Source: Falsiroseomonas sp051433195 (GTDB lineage Bacteria; Pseudomonadota; Alphaproteobacteria; Acetobacterales; Acetobacteraceae). Taken from it: 64,000 bases of DNA. Each line of letters opens with the position of its first letter. The stretch's first letter is position 1. The notes under the pieces were generated by a model. The model worked only from the letters and a program-made list of their open reading frames with translations. It had not been told where the DNA came from and searched no databases. The position numbers were made by a program, and so were the translations under genes. Location: positions 344,875 through 408,874 of the forward strand of contig NZ_JBHMFT010000003.1 of NCBI RefSeq assembly GCF_051433195.1. The letters run 5' to 3'. Shown here piece by piece: positions 62,611-64,000 of the stretch.

Positions 62611-63324
62611 TCAGGGCGGTGCGGGAAGGAAAAGTGGCGAATGGGGGCGGAACGCCTCCGGCCGCGGCGTGGACTCCGGCGCGCCGGCCACGAAGCGGTA
62701 CAGGTCCGGGTGACGATCACGCCCATCGGCGAGGGCATGGCCGATCGTGGCGGCCGAGGGCTGCCGCAGGCCAAAGGCCTCGACCAGTGGTCCGAGCGGG
62801 CTGAAGCGGATGCCGCTGCTGCGCATCAGGCGCAGCAGGGTCGGCTCCATCAGGGCGCACCAATGGGTCAGCCCAAGTTCGAGGCTGGCCCGCAGGATGC
62901 CCCGCATCAGCGCAAGGCGGAGCAACCGGTCCGGCGGCGTGCCGATGGGGCGGCGCCGCTTTGACAGCGCGAAGCGTGAAATCTCCCCGGTGGTCCGCAG
63001 AGGCAGGTGGCGCAGCAGGTCTGGGCTGCAGTAGCGCAGCATCGGCAGGTCGGGACGTGCCGCGCCGCCCGCATTGGCCACGAGGCGCGCCGTGCCGACG
63101 ACCTGGCCGTCCAGGCGGTCGCGCAGCACGACATGGCGGGACTCTGCGTCATACTCATCAGCCTCGATCGCGCTGCCGGGACGCGCGGGCAGGATGCCGC
63201 GCTCCGTGCGAAAGACCTGATGCCGAAGATGCTGGACTTCCCGAACCGTGTCGGGAGTCTGGGCAAATTCGACAAAAAAGTGGCGATCGATTGTCGAAAA
63301 TGCGTCGATCCGTTGGTGTTCCAT
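62611..63324 (-). CDS. PEP-CTERM/exosortase-associated acyltransferase
   Basis: 237-residue protein of the LuxI-like acyltransferase fold. The N-terminal pattern HLRHQVFRTERG (about 32-43), EADEYDAESRHVVL (54-67) and GEISRFALSKRRR (113-125) match the family often found with exosortase/PEP-CTERM loci. It may act on an acyl carrier substrate. It is convergent with the RTX gene, 16 bases apart, and preceded by an AT-rich gap. No exosortase gene is seen. Confidence 0.75.
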   Translation of the reverse strand: MEHQRIDAFSTIDRHFFVEFAQTPDTVREVQHLRHQVFRTERGILPARPGSAIEADEYDAESRHVVLRDRLDGQVVGTARLVANAGGAARPDLPMLRYCSPDLLRHLPLRTTGEISRFALSKRRRPIGTPPDRLLRLALMRGILRASLELGLTHWCALMEPTLLRLMRSSGIRFSPLGPLVEAFGLRQPSAATIGHALADGRDRHPDLYRFVAGAPESTPRPEAFRPHSPLFLPAPP

Positions 63325-63931
63325 AGAAGCTTTTGCCCCCCGTTGCTTGAGTACGCTGCGGGTTAACGGAGGTGGTTCCCTACGAAAAGAAAGAATCGTT
63401 CAGCAGGGACTTGGTCGCAGTGGAAAAACCAGCATGGTTACTATGAAGATTCTGGATTCCTTCGATAAATTTACTAAGATGTCATCCCACACAACAACCC
63501 AGAGGTGAAATACAGTATGTCGACCTCCAATAAAGCGGATGATTGGTCGATACCTCCAGACGCAATGAAACGCCGCCGCGCCGAAAGGGGGAAATCATAA
63601 AATTTGCTCATGTTTATAATAATAGAAGAGTCCAGGAAACGCCTGAAGGCAGATATCTTATTGCATACCATTCATTCGATAATCATTGGCTGTTAGTTGG
63701 TGTATTGCAATTGATTCGAAGGCAGCATTGCAACCATGCCGGAAGATACGGCGCGCCAAACTTCAATCAAAAGATTTAGCGGAATTCGTCGAACAATATG
63801 ACAGGGGCTAGATAGATTACATCTTCATCATCAAATACTTCTGCAGAATCAAGGCAAAATTCATATGGCATGGAAAATGCTCACCTGTGACTGCTCTCCG
63901 ATCACGGGGAGTCGAGCGAGGGGACGAGACC
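63325..63931. other. AT-rich intergenic region without a clear gene
   Basis: About 600 bases, visibly poorer in GC than the flanks. Frames on both strands are short and match no protein I know. Two micro-ORFs are the only candidates: 63434-63508 and 63517-63600. The 3' end holds the ribosome site of the next gene. It could be a regulatory or acquired segment. Confidence 0.6.
63517..63600 (+). CDS. Possible micro-protein, 27 aa
   Basis: Reads MSTSNKADDWSIPPDAMKRR and ends RAERGKS. A GAGG lies upstream inside the end of a preceding 24-codon frame (63434-63508). The composition is soluble with a basic end. Only start, ribosome site and tandem arrangement support it, so it is tentative. Confidence 0.2.
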   Translation: MSTSNKADDWSIPPDAMKRRRAERGKS

Positions 63932-64000
63932 ATGCAAGACACGACCCGCAAATACTTCCGGACGATGCTGCTGGCAGGCGCGGCAACAGCCATGGTGGCA
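63932..64000 (+). CDS. Exported protein, 3' end missing
   Basis: Only 23 codons are present before the window ends: MQDTTRKYFRTMLLAGAATA then MVA. A basic start followed by a hydrophobic, alanine-rich stretch is a signal peptide. A GAGGGG element precedes the ATG. The mature protein lies outside, so no function can be stated. Confidence 0.65.
   Translation, partial: MQDTTRKYFRTMLLAGAATAMVA

Noticed and set aside
63543..63779. 78-codon frame in the AT-rich gap
   Set aside because: TTG start without a ribosome site, and no pattern of a folded or exported protein.

Overview
This 64 kb window is a dense, GC-rich stretch of bacterial chromosome. It looks like an alphaproteobacterium of the order Rhodospirillales, most likely an Acetobacteraceae member close to Roseomonas. 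The pointers are the high GC, the order comEC-lexA-moeA-moaC-trpC-trpD-trpG, the LexA box GTTC-N7-GTTC, a pyruvate dehydrogenase E1 beta subunit with its own lipoyl domain, a short RpoZ-SpoT-AcpS-LepB-Rnc-Era-RecO-ParC run, and a TctC-type solute-binding protein. I see no tRNA, rRNA, transposase, prophage or CRISPR array. Most genes overlap or abut their neighbours in translationally coupled chains (ATGA, TGATG, GTGA junctions).

Layout. 1-7 kb: end of comEC, lexA with a perfect SOS box in its promoter, molybdenum cofactor genes moeA and moaC, then trpC-trpD-trpG. 7-11.5 kb: an accessory block (TctC binding protein, enolase-superfamily enzyme, membrane protein, alpha/beta-hydrolase lipoprotein) that separates trpG from trpE. 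11.5-20 kb: trpE and ppiD, then tpiA, secG, pyrG, eno and the divisome gene ftsB. 20.5-29 kb: pdhA-pdhB-pdhC, a GNAT enzyme, a GT39-like membrane glycosyltransferase, lpdA, lipA and a COQ10/RatA-like gene. 29-31.2 kb: an accessory patch with an orphan OmpR-type regulator, a protein with a PEP-CTERM-like tail, and a small protein that resembles the catalytic core of anthrax edema factor/ExoY nucleotidyl cyclases.

31-43 kb: metabolism and cell wall (glutathione S-transferase, threonine aldolase, M20 dipeptidase, CinA-type amidase, pgpA, hydrolases, soluble lytic transglycosylase, dapA, smpB, a YuiH-type molybdoenzyme, glutathione peroxidase, family 5 uracil-DNA glycosylase, folK). 44-53.5 kb: rpoZ, spoT, acpS, lepB, rnc, era, recO, parC. 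53.5-60 kb: a DUF900-type hydrolase, a LysR/isochorismatase divergent pair with a clear operator, ate, an RDD protein and a penicillin acylase. 60-64 kb: a large RTX calcium-binding protein, an exosortase/PEP-CTERM-associated acyltransferase, an AT-rich gap, and the start of an exported protein cut by the window end.

The most interesting signals are the compact cyclase-like protein at 30489-31136, two separate PEP-CTERM/exosortase-related genes without a visible exosortase, two genes whose best start is a CTG overlapping the upstream stop codon, and the trp operon split. All functions are read from motifs by eye; no database search was run.
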